Below are positions 41,617 through 52,726 of a stretch of DNA of 64,000 bases, piece by piece. Origin of the DNA: Mycolicibacterium peregrinum (lineage in GTDB: Bacteria > Actinomycetota > Actinomycetes > Mycobacteriales > Mycobacteriaceae); NCBI RefSeq assembly GCF_001665785.1, contig NZ_LZSO01000017.1, positions 235,997 to 299,996 of the forward strand, in the 5' to 3' direction. The translations under genes and the position numbers were made by a program. The notes beneath the pieces were generated by a model, which was not told the origin of the DNA, did no database searches, and saw nothing but the letters and a program-made list of their open reading frames with translations. Positions within the stretch are counted from its first letter, which is position 1. Each line of letters starts with the position of its first letter.

Positions 41617-43335
41617 ATGTCGCCAGCGCTCAACGCCCGTACGTCCAGCCCGCAGGGCAGTGTGCCCGCGCGTGCGGACAATCCGTGGAACGCGCTGTGG
41701 GCCATGATGGTCGGGTTCTTCATGATCCTGGTCGACGCGACGATCGTCGCGGTCGCAAACCCGACGATCATGGATGCCCTCGGCGCCGATTACGACGGCG
41801 TGATCTGGGTGACCAGTGCGTACCTGCTCGCCTACGCTGTGCCGCTGCTGGTCGCGGGCCGGCTGGGCGATGTGTACGGGCCCAAGAATCTCTACCTCGC
41901 CGGCCTGGCCGTGTTCACCGCGGCCTCGCTGTGGTGCGGCCTGGCCGGCAGCCTCGGGATGCTGATCGCCGCCCGGGTGGTGCAGGGGATCGGCGCGGCG
42001 CTGTTGACGCCGCAGACCTTGTCGACGATCACCCGGATCTTCCCGCCCGAGCGGCGTGGGGTGGCGATGAGCGTGTGGGGTGCGACCGCCGGGGTGGCCA
42101 CTCTGGTCGGCCCGCTGGCCGGCGGCGTGTTGGTCGGGGGACTGGGCTGGCAGTGGATCTTCTTCGTCAACGTGCCGATCGGAATCCTGGGTCTCGGGCT
42201 GGCGGTGTGGCTGGTTCCGGCGTTGCCGACTCAGTTGCACCGATTCGACGTACTGGGCGTCGTGTTGTCCGGAGTCGGCATGTTCCTGATCGTGTTCGCC
42301 CTCCAGGAGGGCCAGTCGCGGGACTGGGCGCCGTGGGTGTGGGCCACCGGCGCCGTCGGCATCGCCGTGATGGTGGCGTTCGTGTGCTGGCAGGCGGTCA
42401 ACACCGCCGAGCCGCTGATCCCGCTGCGGATCTTCCAGGACCGCGATTTCAGCCTGGCCAATCTGGGTGTCGCGACGATCGGGTTCGCGGTCACCGCGAT
42501 GATCCTGCCGTTGATGTTCTATGCCCAGACGGTGTGCGGGCTTTCGCCGATCCGCTCGGCGCTGCTGACGGCGCCGACCGCGATCGCCAGCGGTGTACTG
42601 GCTCCGGTGGTGGGCCGCATCGTCGACCGCGCGCATCCGACACCGGTGATCGGCTTCGGCTTCTCGGCCATGGCGATCGGGTTGACCTGGCTGGCGTTCG
42701 AGATGACGCCGACGACGCCGATCTGGCGGCTGCTGCTGCCGCAGTTGGTGATGGGCATCGGCATGGCGTTCATCTGGTCCCCGCTGGCGGCCACCGCTAC
42801 GCGCAACCTGCCGCCGGACCTGGCCGGGGCCGGCTCCGGTGTGTACAACGCGACCCGGCAGGTGGGGTCGGTGCTCGGCAGTGCCGGGATCGCGGCATAC
42901 ATGACCTCGCGCATCGGCGCGGAGATGCCGGGAGTGGCGAGCGCGGTGCCCCGCGGCGAGGGTTCGGCCGCCGAGCTGCCCGCGTTCCTGCACGCGCCGT
43001 TCGCCGCGGCGATGTCGCAGTCCATGCTTCTGCCTGCGTTCGTCGCGCTGTTCGGTGTGGTGGCCGCGCTGTTCCTGCTCGGTTTCGATGCCGAGCCGGC
43101 ATTGACGCCGCATGCGAACCCGGAGCCGTACCTGGATCCCCGCGACGACGATGACGACGACTACGTCGATTTCCTGCTGAGCCACGACGACGAGGACGTG
43201 CTCGACGACGACGAAGCCGTCACCGACGCATTCCATGCTCCGCAGTGGGAGACCGTCTACGCGGAGTTCATGGCCGAGCGCGACGGAACAGCACGGCGGG
43301 ATTCAGATAGCCGTCCGGATCGAACGCGGCCTTGA
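41617..43335 (+). CDS. DHA2-family (EmrB/QacA) MFS drug transporter (Rv1250-like)
   Basis: A 14-helix exporter of 572 residues. Motifs are [21 protein letters not shown] at helix 1, [31 protein letters not shown] and the helix-5 segment [23 protein letters not shown]. The C-terminal 70 residues are strongly acidic with a run of six Asp, followed by an Arg-rich end. It resembles Rv1250. Its last 68 bases overlap the 3' end of the convergent FAD oxidase gene, so the terminal residues are read from DNA antisense to a conserved coding region. Confidence 0.88.
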   Translation: MSPALNARTSSPQGSVPARADNPWNALWAMMVGFFMILVDATIVAVANPTIMDALGADYDGVIWVTSAYLLAYAVPLLVAGRLGDVYGPKNLYLAGLAVFTAASLWCGLAGSLGMLIAARVVQGIGAALLTPQTLSTITRIFPPERRGVAMSVWGATAGVATLVGPLAGGVLVGGLGWQWIFFVNVPIGILGLGLAVWLVPALPTQLHRFDVLGVVLSGVGMFLIVFALQEGQSRDWAPWVWATGAVGIAVMVAFVCWQAVNTAEPLIPLRIFQDRDFSLANLGVATIGFAVTAMILPLMFYAQTVCGLSPIRSALLTAPTAIASGVLAPVVGRIVDRAHPTPVIGFGFSAMAIGLTWLAFEMTPTTPIWRLLLPQLVMGIGMAFIWSPLAATATRNLPPDLAGAGSGVYNATRQVGSVLGSAGIAAYMTSRIGAEMPGVASAVPRGEGSAAELPAFLHAPFAAAMSQSMLLPAFVALFGVVAALFLLGFDAEPALTPHANPEPYLDPRDDDDDDYVDFLLSHDDEDVLDDDEAVTDAFHAPQWETVYAEFMAERDGTARRDSDSRPDRTRP

Positions 43336-44632
43336 CCGTGCGCATGGCGGCGATATCGGCTTCGGTGCGGGACATCGCCACGTAATCGCGCTTGCGTGAG
43401 CCCACGCCGTGTTCGGAGCTCACGTTGCCGCCGTGCTCGGCGATCAGCGCCATCATCGCGGCGTACAGCCCCGCCTCGGCGTCCGCCCCGCAGCGCAGCA
43501 CGTTCAGGTGCAGATTGCCCTCGCCGATGTGGCCGAACAGCACCGGAATGGCGTCTGGCGCATGCCCGGCGATCAACCCACCGGCTGCCTCGGCGAAGCC
43601 CTGGATCGCCGACAACGGCAGCGAGACATCGAATTTCAGTGGCGGACCGAACAATCCGAGCACCTCGGCCACCGACTCGCGCACCTGCCACAACCGCTGC
43701 TGGGCATTCGCGTCGACACCGACTGCTGGTTCGCCGCAGATGTCGGCGCCCTCCAACGCGTCGGCCAGGCGTTCGGTCTGGTCGCCGGCGCCGGCCAATT
43801 CGATCAACAGCTGCCAGGCGCCCTCCACCGGTGCGCCGACGCCCAGGTGTTCGGCGGTCAGCGCACTGGCCCGGGCGTCGATCAACTCCAGCGCGGCGAT
43901 GCCCTCGAGATCACGGAAGGTGCGGCCGGCGTCGGCAAGCGCATCCAGGTCGGCGAACCCGCAGATCGCGGTGACCCGGTGGGTCGGGGTGGGGTGCAGC
44001 CGGAGGTCCAGGGCAGTGATCACGCCGAGCGTGCCCTCGGCACCGATGAACAGCGAGGCCAGGTCGTAGCCGGTGTTGTCGCGACGTACCCGGCTGTGCC
44101 GGTGCACTACCGACCCATCGGGCAGTGCGACGTCCAGTCCCAGCACCTGCTCGCCCATGTTGCCGTAGCGCACCGTCCGCAGACCCCCGGCGTTGGTGGA
44201 GGCCATCCCGCCGACCGTGGCCGACTCGCGTGCGGCCAGGTCTACGCCGAAGACCAGTCCGGCCGCTGTGGCGGCCCGTTGCACGGCGGCCAGGGTTGTC
44301 CCCGCGCCGACGCTGACGCGGCGATCGACGGTGTCGACGGCGCCGATCTCGTCGAGTCGTTCGGTGGACAACAGGATGTCGTCGTTCTCCGGCACTGTCC
44401 CGGCGACCAGTGAGGTGCGGCCGCCCTGCACCGTGACACATGCTCCCGCGTCGCGGCAGGCCCGCAGCACCGCGGCCACTTCGCCGGCGTCACCGGGGCG
44501 CACCAGCGCCGTGGCCTGCCCGCGGTAACGCCCGGTGTGGTCGACGCAGCGGCCGTCCAGCACGTCGGGATCGGTGGTGACATAACTTGAACCGACAATC
44601 CCGGCAAGCGTTTCGGTAAGCGTTTCAGTCAC
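43268..44632 (-). CDS. FAD-linked oxidase, GlcD/D-lactate dehydrogenase type
   Basis: A 454-residue VAO-family flavoenzyme. The PCMH FAD-binding domain is at about 35-215 ([48 protein letters not shown]), and the C-terminal FAD-oxidase C domain ends with [14 protein letters not shown], whose His is catalytic in this group. Substrates are 2-hydroxyacids such as D-lactate, D-2-hydroxyglutarate or glycolate. It overlaps the nuclease-helicase gene by eight bases and is co-transcribed with it. A second GlcD-type gene lies at 57106. Confidence 0.88.
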   Translation of the reverse strand: MTETLTETLAGIVGSSYVTTDPDVLDGRCVDHTGRYRGQATALVRPGDAGEVAAVLRACRDAGACVTVQGGRTSLVAGTVPENDDILLSTERLDEIGAVDTVDRRVSVGAGTTLAAVQRAATAAGLVFGVDLAARESATVGGMASTNAGGLRTVRYGNMGEQVLGLDVALPDGSVVHRHSRVRRDNTGYDLASLFIGAEGTLGVITALDLRLHPTPTHRVTAICGFADLDALADAGRTFRDLEGIAALELIDARASALTAEHLGVGAPVEGAWQLLIELAGAGDQTERLADALEGADICGEPAVGVDANAQQRLWQVRESVAEVLGLFGPPLKFDVSLPLSAIQGFAEAAGGLIAGHAPDAIPVLFGHIGEGNLHLNVLRCGADAEAGLYAAMMALIAEHGGNVSSEHGVGSRKRDYVAMSRTEADIAAMRTVKAAFDPDGYLNPAVLFRRARP

Positions 44633-47600
44633 AGGTCGGGTGTATCACAGGATCGGTCAGACCCAGGAATGCGCCGAGCGCGACCAGGCTGTCCGGCTGG
44701 GCCGGCAGATAGTCGGTGAGTTGTGGCGAGCGCACGATGTAGGCGACGTATTTGGCCCGGCTGATCGCCACGTTGAGCCGGTTGCGGTTCAGCAGGAACC
44801 CGATTCCCCGGGGCACGTCGGCGGCCGATGACGCCGTCATCGAGACGAACACCACGGGCGCCTGCCTGCCCTGGAACTTGTCCACCGTGCCGGCCTGCAC
44901 GTCGGTCAGGCCCGCCGCGTCGAGGGCTCTGCGCACCGTGGTCACCTGGGCGTTGTACGGCGTCACCACCAGCACGTGGTCCTGGTCCAGCGGCGTGCTG
45001 CCGTGCTCGTCGGTCCACGTGGTGCCCAGCAACCCGGTGATGGCCGCGACGATCGCGTCGGCCTCTTCGGGGCTGTCGGTCGAATTGCCGAGGTGCGGGA
45101 CTTCGAGTGCCCGGACTCCGGGTTGGATGCCGTCGAGTTGGCGTGCGGCACTGATCTTTTCGTGTGACTGCAGCCGACCGTCATACGACAGTCGCGACAC
45201 CGGCCCGCACACCGCCGGATGCATCCGGAATGAGCAGTCCAGGAAATAGCCGCGCTCGGCAGGCAACGTGTGCGCACCCTCGACCAGCCAGCCCAACGCG
45301 GAATCGTCGACCGGAGCCGGGTGGGTGCCCTGGCAGACCTGGGGTAGTTGCTGCGGATCTCCCAGGAGCAGGAGGTTGCGCGCGGCCGGCGCGACCGCGA
45401 TGGTGTTGGCGAGATTGAACTGGCCGGCTTCTTCGAGCACCAGCAGGTCGAGGCATTGCCGTGGTACCCGGGTTTCGTTCGCGAAATCCCATGCGGTACC
45501 GCCGATCACGCATCCCGGGTGGTCGGCGATGAACGAGGCGTAGTGGTTCTGGTCGATCTCGGTCCAGCGCGGGTCGGCGCCCTTGCGTTTCTTGGCGACC
45601 TGTTCGGGCGTCACGCCGGCGTCGAGGACCTGGTCGAGCAGGTGCTCGATCACCGCATGCGACTGCGCGACGATGCCGATACGCCAACGGTTTTCGTTGA
45701 CCAGCCGGGCGATGATCTGCGCCGAGGTATGGGTCTTGCCCGTGCCGGGTGGCCCGTGCACCGCGATGTAGGAGCAATCCAGATCCAGCAGGGCCGCCGT
45801 GATATCGGCTGCGGTCTCACCGGTGCGGGGCAGCGGCCGGCCGCTCATGGTGCGTGGCGCCCGCCGCAACAGGATGTCGGTCACCGCGTCGGCGGGAAGC
45901 GTAGGCAGACCGGCGCTCACGCTCGCCGCCGTACCGTCGATGGACACTTGAAGCGGCCGGGTGTTGATCGGCGGACCGGGTGTCAGCGCGAACGGTACCT
46001 GGGCGAAGGCGTCGCCGCCGGTGGGCTGGCGTTCGGTGATGAGCACCTCGGTCGGCCCGTCGGGGTTGTCGCAGCCGATGACGGTGGCGCTGCCGAAGCC
46101 ACGACGGTCCGGGTCGTCGGACAGCCCGGCCGGGGCCGGCGCGGCGTAGAGCGCGTAGACCTCGGTACCCAGCTCGCCGGAGTCGATGGCGCCGGTCAGC
46201 CGGACCTGCCGTTGTGGTTTGCGCGCCCGCGGCGGGATGTGCCAGTCGGTGACCACCTCCGCCTCTTCGGCGACGAAAACGCCTGTGCTGTCCGCCCATT
46301 CGTCGACAGGATTGTTGAGCCGGTCGAAATGGCCCCACCAGAACGGTTTGTCCTCACGCTTGTGGAAGCCGCGGGCTGCGGCGATGAGTGCCGCCGCCTG
46401 CTGCTCGGCGGTTCGAGGTTCCACTCCGTCGCCGGCGAAGCGCAGCAGCTTGCGGTCGACGGCGTCGGCCTTCTCGATCGGCGCACCGTCGCGCACCGGT
46501 TGCGGGCCACGCGGTGGCACCCCGGCCTCGAACGCGCGGTTGATCAGCCAGTCCCGCAGTCGGTGCGTGGACCGGCAGTCGTAGCGGTTGTAGTCCTCGA
46601 TCTCCTTGAGCACGGTGGCGGCCTCGTCGTGATGACCGGCGTCGCGCAGTGCGCAGTAGCGCGCGTATTCGGTGATCGAATCGGTGGCCTTGGTGACTTC
46701 ACCGCCGCGCAGCTCGTTACCCATGTACAGCGGTTCCAGCGATTTGATGCTGTAGTTCTCGGTGCCGACGCGAATGCTCTTGCGCACCAACGGAAGAAGG
46801 TCGACAAGGATACCGTTGCGCAACAGATCGTCGACGTCGTTCTCGCCAACGCCGTAGCGGCCGGCCAGACGCAGCAGCGTGCTGCGCTCGTACGGCGCGT
46901 AGTGGTAGATGTGCATCTTGGGAAAACGCTTGCGCCGCTTGCGGACCAGATCGAGGAAATCGATGAGCACCTGGCGTTCGCTGGACCGGTCGTGCGCCCA
47001 CAACGGCTGGAAGTGCCCTTCCGCGCCCAACACGCCCCACAGGTATTCCAGGCCCCAGTCCTGGCCGTTGGCCGTCCACAGCGGGTCGCCTTCGTAGTCG
47101 AAGAAGAGGTCACCCTTGTCCGGATCCGGCAGCAGCATCAGTGGTTGCGGATCGATGACTTCGTACGGCGGCTTGCCATCTGGCTGCGGCGCCACCTGTA
47201 GGCGGGCCTGACCCCTGAGCGCAGTGAGGGAGCGCTGGGCCAACCCGGGCACCGCATCGGTGTGGCCGGCCAATTGACGGGTGGTGGTGACACCGGCCTC
47301 GATGAGCCGGGCCCGTTGGCTTGCCCGCATACCCGCAACGAGGAAGAGGTCGTCGGTGGCGCGGACCTGCTGTTCGCATTCGCCGCACCCGAAGCATGCC
47401 CGCACCGTGTCGTCGGACCAGTGCACGGCCGTACCGCCGGCGAGATGACCGTCGAGCAGTGCCTGGAGTGCGGTGCGCCGCGGCCGGTACACCGCCAGCA
47501 GTTCGGCGACGCGGTAACTGGACATCCCGCCGTCGCCGAGGACCAGATCGACCTCGTCCGCGACCGGCACGCCGGCACGCGACAGCACATCGGCGTAGGC

Positions 47601-48059
47601 GGCCAGCTGAAGTAGTGCCTCGACCTTCACCGAGCGGGACAGTTTGGTGTCCCGCAGGCGGTAGCGGTCACCGTCCCAGATCAGGAAATCGGCGAATCCG
47701 GCAAACCGGCCGTCGAACATCGCGGCCTGGTAGATCACCGGATCCCGACGTTGTGCCGCGTCGAGGGTGGCCGCGGCCGCCGATGTCAGCCCGGCCACCG
47801 TGTAGGCGGGCCGGCCGATCACCGTCACCCCAGACGGTGATGCGTCGGCGCGCAGTTCATCGAGGTGGCGCTGCTCGTGCTCGTCGCCGAGTTCTGCTGT
47901 GCGGGCAAGCAATTCGTCATCAGAAGACACCGCAGGGCCTCGACCCAGCCGGGCGTCGAACGAGCGCAGCAGCGCATATTCACAGCGGGCGGCCGCAGCC
48001 AGGTCCGACGCGCTGTAGATGACCGTCGGCCCCGACGCGCCTTCGTCGGTGACGAACAC
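44625..48059 (-). CDS. TM0106-type RecB-like nuclease / SF1 helicase fusion (Rv1251c-like)
   Basis: An 1144-residue multidomain protein. Residues 1-250 resemble a RecB/Cas4-like PD-(D/E)XK nuclease (ADFLIWDGDRYRLRDTKLS) with a Cys cluster CFGCGECE. Residues 310-500 look like a DEDD exonuclease of the YprB type (DLFFDYEGDP, later YNRYDCRSTHRL). The C-terminal third is an Upf1-like SF1 helicase: Walker A GPPGTGKT at 769-776, the Walker-B-type segment VLEEAGQ, LLLLGDPQQLPQV, VDKFQGRQAPVV, and motif VI NRLNVAISRAK. Its role in DNA or RNA processing is not established. The GTG start has TACAGT six bases upstream. Confidence 0.87.
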   Translation of the reverse strand: MFVTDEGASGPTVIYSASDLAAAARCEYALLRSFDARLGRGPAVSSDDELLARTAELGDEHEQRHLDELRADASPSGVTVIGRPAYTVAGLTSAAAATLDAAQRRDPVIYQAAMFDGRFAGFADFLIWDGDRYRLRDTKLSRSVKVEALLQLAAYADVLSRAGVPVADEVDLVLGDGGMSSYRVAELLAVYRPRRTALQALLDGHLAGGTAVHWSDDTVRACFGCGECEQQVRATDDLFLVAGMRASQRARLIEAGVTTTRQLAGHTDAVPGLAQRSLTALRGQARLQVAPQPDGKPPYEVIDPQPLMLLPDPDKGDLFFDYEGDPLWTANGQDWGLEYLWGVLGAEGHFQPLWAHDRSSERQVLIDFLDLVRKRRKRFPKMHIYHYAPYERSTLLRLAGRYGVGENDVDDLLRNGILVDLLPLVRKSIRVGTENYSIKSLEPLYMGNELRGGEVTKATDSITEYARYCALRDAGHHDEAATVLKEIEDYNRYDCRSTHRLRDWLINRAFEAGVPPRGPQPVRDGAPIEKADAVDRKLLRFAGDGVEPRTAEQQAAALIAAARGFHKREDKPFWWGHFDRLNNPVDEWADSTGVFVAEEAEVVTDWHIPPRARKPQRQVRLTGAIDSGELGTEVYALYAAPAPAGLSDDPDRRGFGSATVIGCDNPDGPTEVLITERQPTGGDAFAQVPFALTPGPPINTRPLQVSIDGTAASVSAGLPTLPADAVTDILLRRAPRTMSGRPLPRTGETAADITAALLDLDCSYIAVHGPPGTGKTHTSAQIIARLVNENRWRIGIVAQSHAVIEHLLDQVLDAGVTPEQVAKKRKGADPRWTEIDQNHYASFIADHPGCVIGGTAWDFANETRVPRQCLDLLVLEEAGQFNLANTIAVAPAARNLLLLGDPQQLPQVCQGTHPAPVDDSALGWLVEGAHTLPAERGYFLDCSFRMHPAVCGPVSRLSYDGRLQSHEKISAARQLDGIQPGVRALEVPHLGNSTDSPEEADAIVAAITGLLGTTWTDEHGSTPLDQDHVLVVTPYNAQVTTVRRALDAAGLTDVQAGTVDKFQGRQAPVVFVSMTASSAADVPRGIGFLLNRNRLNVAISRAKYVAYIVRSPQLTDYLPAQPDSLVALGAFLGLTDPVIHPTCD

Positions 48060-48065
48060 GGTGCC

Positions 48066-48071
48066 ACTGTA
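48066..48071 (-). promoter_or_regulatory. Candidate -10 of the nuclease-helicase gene (leaderless)
   Basis: TACAGT on the minus strand, six bases before the GTG at 48059. It lies 30 bases from the repeat at 48101. Confidence 0.52.
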
Positions 48072-48100
48072 GGTCAGCGCCCCGACACTGTGCGTCTCCG

Positions 48101-48162
48101 TCGCGAAACAGCATGTGTGGCTGCTAAGCCGCCGGCTTGGCAGACCTGGCTTCTGTCTCGCG
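48101..48162. repeat. 62-bp imperfect direct repeat, copy A
   Basis: It aligns without gaps to 49038-49099, with about 49 of 62 positions identical. Exact cores are TCGCGAAACAGC at one end and CCTGGCTTCTGTCTCGCG at the other. It covers the last 13 codons of the DUF559 gene and its downstream flank. Confidence 0.85.
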
Positions 48163-48994
48163 CTGGGCCCAAGCCGCCCGCACCCGGTTGAGCACCTCGC
48201 GGGGACGGTCTTCCTTGATGACGCGTATGTGCAGCCAGCCCTGGCGCTGGATCATGCGCAACCGTGTGGCGTCCCAGGCGTACCGCTTGCGGTCGGTCTG
48301 GTGCTGAATCCCGTCGTACTCCAAGGCGATCATGGGGTCGTCCCAGCCCATGTCGAGATAGGCGAACTCATTGCCGTAATCGTCGAGGACAGGGATCTGG
48401 GTGCGGGGTCGCGGGTAACCGGCGTCCACCACCAGCAGGCGCAGCCAGGTCTCCTTCGGCGAATCAGCGCCGGCATCCATCAGTCTGAGCGACTCCCGGC
48501 ACCCCCGCATTCCACGGGCACCCGCGTACCGGTCGATGAGCGCCATGACGTGCTCTACGTTCAGGTCCGTCGCCCGGGCGAGCGCGTCGAGATGCTCGAC
48601 CGCGGCGCGGCGGGGCAGGTAGCGGCCTAGGTCGAGCGCGGTCCGGGCCGAGCTCGTGACGGCCATGCCGTGGATCTCCTCCACTTCGTCCGGAGCGAAT
48701 CGGTCGTTGTGGGTGACGATTCCGCGCGGCGGCCGATTGTTGGCCCAGATGAGTTCGATCGGCGCATCCTCGTCGACCCATTTGGCACCGTGGAGTGCCG
48801 CGGCGGCTCGGCCGGTGATGACTCCACCCCGCTTGGACCACAACCACGCGCCGACTGTGTGTTGCCGTACAGCGAGGGTTCAGCCATCCGCGGGTGTAGA
48901 TGTCCGGAAAGATCGCCCGATATGCAGAGCGCAGGCGGCCCCTGGTGAGTTCGCCTCGTGCGATGGCCTCGCTGCCGACGAATATCGTTCCCAT
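48124..48994 (-). pseudogene. Frameshifted AbiEi-like/DUF559 endonuclease-fold gene
   Basis: A typical mycobacterial protein of this family starts with an AbiEi-like winged-helix segment and ends with a VSR-like DUF559 domain. Both parts are present but in different frames. From 48994 one frame gives MGTIFVGSEAIARGELTRGR through YTRGW; about 239 residues from TVGAWLWSKRGGVITGRAAA to RETEARSAKPAA lie in another. A family-like AEPSLYGN lies in the third frame between them. This implies one lesion near 48884-48893 and one at the TG/AC repeat near 48856-48866. The nuclease-like segment ALEYDGIQHQTDRKRY is intact. Translation from an internal start at 48843 cannot be excluded. It is flanked by 62-bp repeats. 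Confidence 0.72.
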
Positions 48995-49037
48995 GCGGCG
49001 AGAATGCAGTCACTGTCCGACATTCAGGCCCGGACCT

Positions 49038-49099
49038 TCGCGAAACAGCGCCTGCGGTTGCCAAGCCGACGATTTGACGACCCTGGCTTCTGTCTCGCG
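49038..49099. repeat. 62-bp imperfect direct repeat, copy B (relic of a second DUF559 gene end)
   Basis: It matches copy A. On the minus strand it encodes RETEAR followed by VVKSSAWQPQ, parallel to the C-terminus RETEARSAKPAA of the neighbouring gene. It looks like the leftover 3' end of another DUF559 gene, and it ends ten bases from the lprE stop. Confidence 0.7.
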
Positions 49100-49108
49100 G
49101 GTGAAAAG

Positions 49109-49669
49109 CTACATGTTGCCCATCAACTCCACACCGCCGCCGTTCCAGCGGAACTTCACCGTGCTCGCCAGTCCGTGGAGTCCGCCGGAGTACTGCAGAG
49201 CCACGGTGTCACCGGTACTGGCCGTCTTGTCGATGCTGTTGAAGCCGTATGTGTCGGGCACACCGGTGGGGATGAACTTGCCGAGGTGGAACAGGACGGC
49301 CCGGGTGTTGGGATGTGCGGAGTTGGTGTTGGCCCGCACGATCACCGCCGACAGCTGCGCGCACTCGTTGTAGTTGCCCGCGACCGGCTCGGGACTCCAG
49401 GCCTGGTTGCTGCGCGGGTCTCGCGGCAGCTCGGAGACGGCCTTGGCGATCTCGGGGGCGGCCAGGTTCACCGCGCACGGATCGGCCTGTGCTGGTGCCG
49501 ACGTGGGCGCGGCCTTGGCGGCGGGTGCGGTCACCGAGGTCGGTGCGGGGCCGGGTCCGGCGTCGGGCGTTTTGGAGACGGTGGAATCACCCGATCCGCA
49601 CGCGGTGAGGGTGAGCGCGGCCGCCAAGATGGCCCATGGCGCCGTCGCGAACGTTGCGACGCGTTTCAC
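49109..49669 (-). CDS. lprE: LprE lipoprotein
   Basis: A 186-residue exported lipoprotein. The signal peptide from the GTG at 49669 (MKRVATFATAPWAILAAALTLT) ends at a lipobox LTAC, with Cys24 followed by GSGDSTVSKTPDA. An Ala/Pro-rich spacer leads to the conserved LppP/LprE domain (DPCAVNLAAPEIAKAVSELP, AGNYNECAQLSAVI, VKFRWNGGGVELMGN). Orthologue of Rv1252c; the precise role is unknown. The open frame continues far upstream, but that part is antisense to deaD and is rejected. TAGGTT lies eight bases before the GTG. The 3' end abuts repeat copy B. Confidence 0.9.
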   Translation of the reverse strand: MKRVATFATAPWAILAAALTLTACGSGDSTVSKTPDAGPGPAPTSVTAPAAKAAPTSAPAQADPCAVNLAAPEIAKAVSELPRDPRSNQAWSPEPVAGNYNECAQLSAVIVRANTNSAHPNTRAVLFHLGKFIPTGVPDTYGFNSIDKTASTGDTVALQYSGGLHGLASTVKFRWNGGGVELMGNM

Positions 49670-49677
49670 AGTTGGGC

Positions 49678-49683
49678 AACCTA
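49678..49683 (-). promoter_or_regulatory. Candidate -10 of lprE
   Basis: TAGGTT on the minus strand, eight bases before the GTG at 49669. The same hexamer is found at glgC and the DUF4190 gene. Confidence 0.45.
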
Positions 49684-49756
49684 CCGTGACCCCGCGGCGG
49701 GTTTGTGCAGGCGCGCGGCCAGGATTCCCGTCGATTGGCACTAGACTTCTGAACCG

Positions 49757-51513
<1,757 letters not shown>

Positions 51514-51517
<4 letters not shown>

Positions 51518-52674
51518 CGGTTTCCCGCAGCGTGACGGATCCGTCGGATCAGGGTGGTCTCGAATCGGTCGACGCCCCGGCGTCGTCGTCCATCCGCGTC
51601 GCTTCGCTGACCGGGATCCGCGCGGTGGCCGCCATTCTGGTGGTGCTGACGCATGCGGCCTACACCACCGGGAAGTACCCGCAGGGATATGTGGGGCTGG
51701 TGTATTCGCGTGCCGAGATCGGGGTGCCGATCTTCTTCGTGCTCAGTGGGTTTCTGTTGTTCCGGCCCTGGGTGAAGGCTTCTGCGACCGGTGGTGCGCC
51801 ACCGTCGGTGCGCCGCTATGCCTGGCACCGGGTACGACGGATCATGCCGGCCTACGTGGTCACGGTCCTTATCGCCTACCTGCTCTACCACTTCCGTACC
51901 GCGGGCCCGAATCCCGGTCACACCTGGATGGGCCTGTTCCGCAATCTGACGCTGTCCCAGATCTATACCGACAACTACCTGTTCTCCTACCTGCACCAGG
52001 GGTTGACCCAGATGTGGAGCCTGGCGGTGGAGGCGGCGTTCTACGTCGTGTTGCCGCTGGTCGCCTATCTGCTGCTGGTGGTGTTGTGCCGACGACGCTG
52101 GCGGCCGGGGTTGTTGTTCTTCGGCCTGGCGGTGCTGGCCGCGGTCTCGCCGCTGTGGCTGACGATCGTGCACGATTCCACGGGCCTGCCCGACGGTGCC
52201 CGATTGTGGCTGCCCACGTACATGGCCTGGTTCGTGGCGGGTATGGCGCTCACCGTGCTGAGCCAGCTCAAGGTGCGCGGCTACGGAATGGTCTGCGTGC
52301 CGTTGGCGGTGGTGTGTTATTTCATCGCGTCGACGCCGCTGGCGGGGGAACCCACCACCTCGCCCGCCAAGTTGAGCGAGGCGTTGGTCAAGACATTCTT
52401 CTACGCGGTGATCGCCGCGCTGTTGGTAGCGCCGCCGGCACTCGGTGACCGTGGTTGGTACAGCCGGTTCCTGGGGTCGCGGCCGATGGTCTTTCTCGGT
52501 GAGATCTCCTACGAGATCTTCCTGATCCACCTGATGATCATGGAGCTGGTGATGGTCGAGGTGATGCGCGATCCGGTCTACACGGGGTCGATGCTGAACC
52601 TGTTCGTGCTCACGATGGTGTTCACCGTCCCGGCGGCCTGGGTACTGCACCGGTTCACGCGCGTCCGCTCCTGA
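51514..52674 (+). CDS. Acyltransferase family 3 membrane protein (Rv1254-like)
   Basis: A 386-residue integral membrane O-acyltransferase with about ten helices. The family start SLTGIRAVAAILVVLTHAAY contains the catalytic-type H47, and GVPIFFVLSGFLLFRPWVKA and MWSLAVEAAFYVVLPLVAYL are the other typical blocks. Such enzymes acylate sugars, lipids or secondary metabolites at the membrane. The GTG start overlaps the deaD stop (GTGA), so it is translated from the deaD mRNA. The acceptor is unknown. Confidence 0.88.
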
Positions 52675-52682
52675 ATATTTAG

Positions 52683-52701
52683 TTAGGGTATGCTTACCTA
52701 A
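52683..52701. promoter_or_regulatory. IdeR (iron) box upstream of the siderophore-interacting protein gene
   Basis: TTAGGGTATGCTTACCTAA matches the mycobacterial IdeR consensus TTAGGTTAGGCTAACCTAA at 16 of 19 positions. It contains TAGGGT, which may be the -10, and lies 25 bases before the ATG at 52727. Confidence 0.8.
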
Positions 52702-52726
52702 CGAAGATGTTTCTCGGGAGGTGGGT

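Noticed and set aside
41469..43154. Open frame overlapping the DHA2 pump in another plus-strand frame
   Set aside because: Arg-rich shadow without membrane helices; the frame from 41617 shows all 14-helix MFS motifs.
48843..48994. Treating the DUF559 gene as intact from an internal start at 48843
   Set aside because: Family N-terminal sequence is clearly present just upstream in another frame, so frameshift is the better explanation, though internal initiation cannot be excluded.
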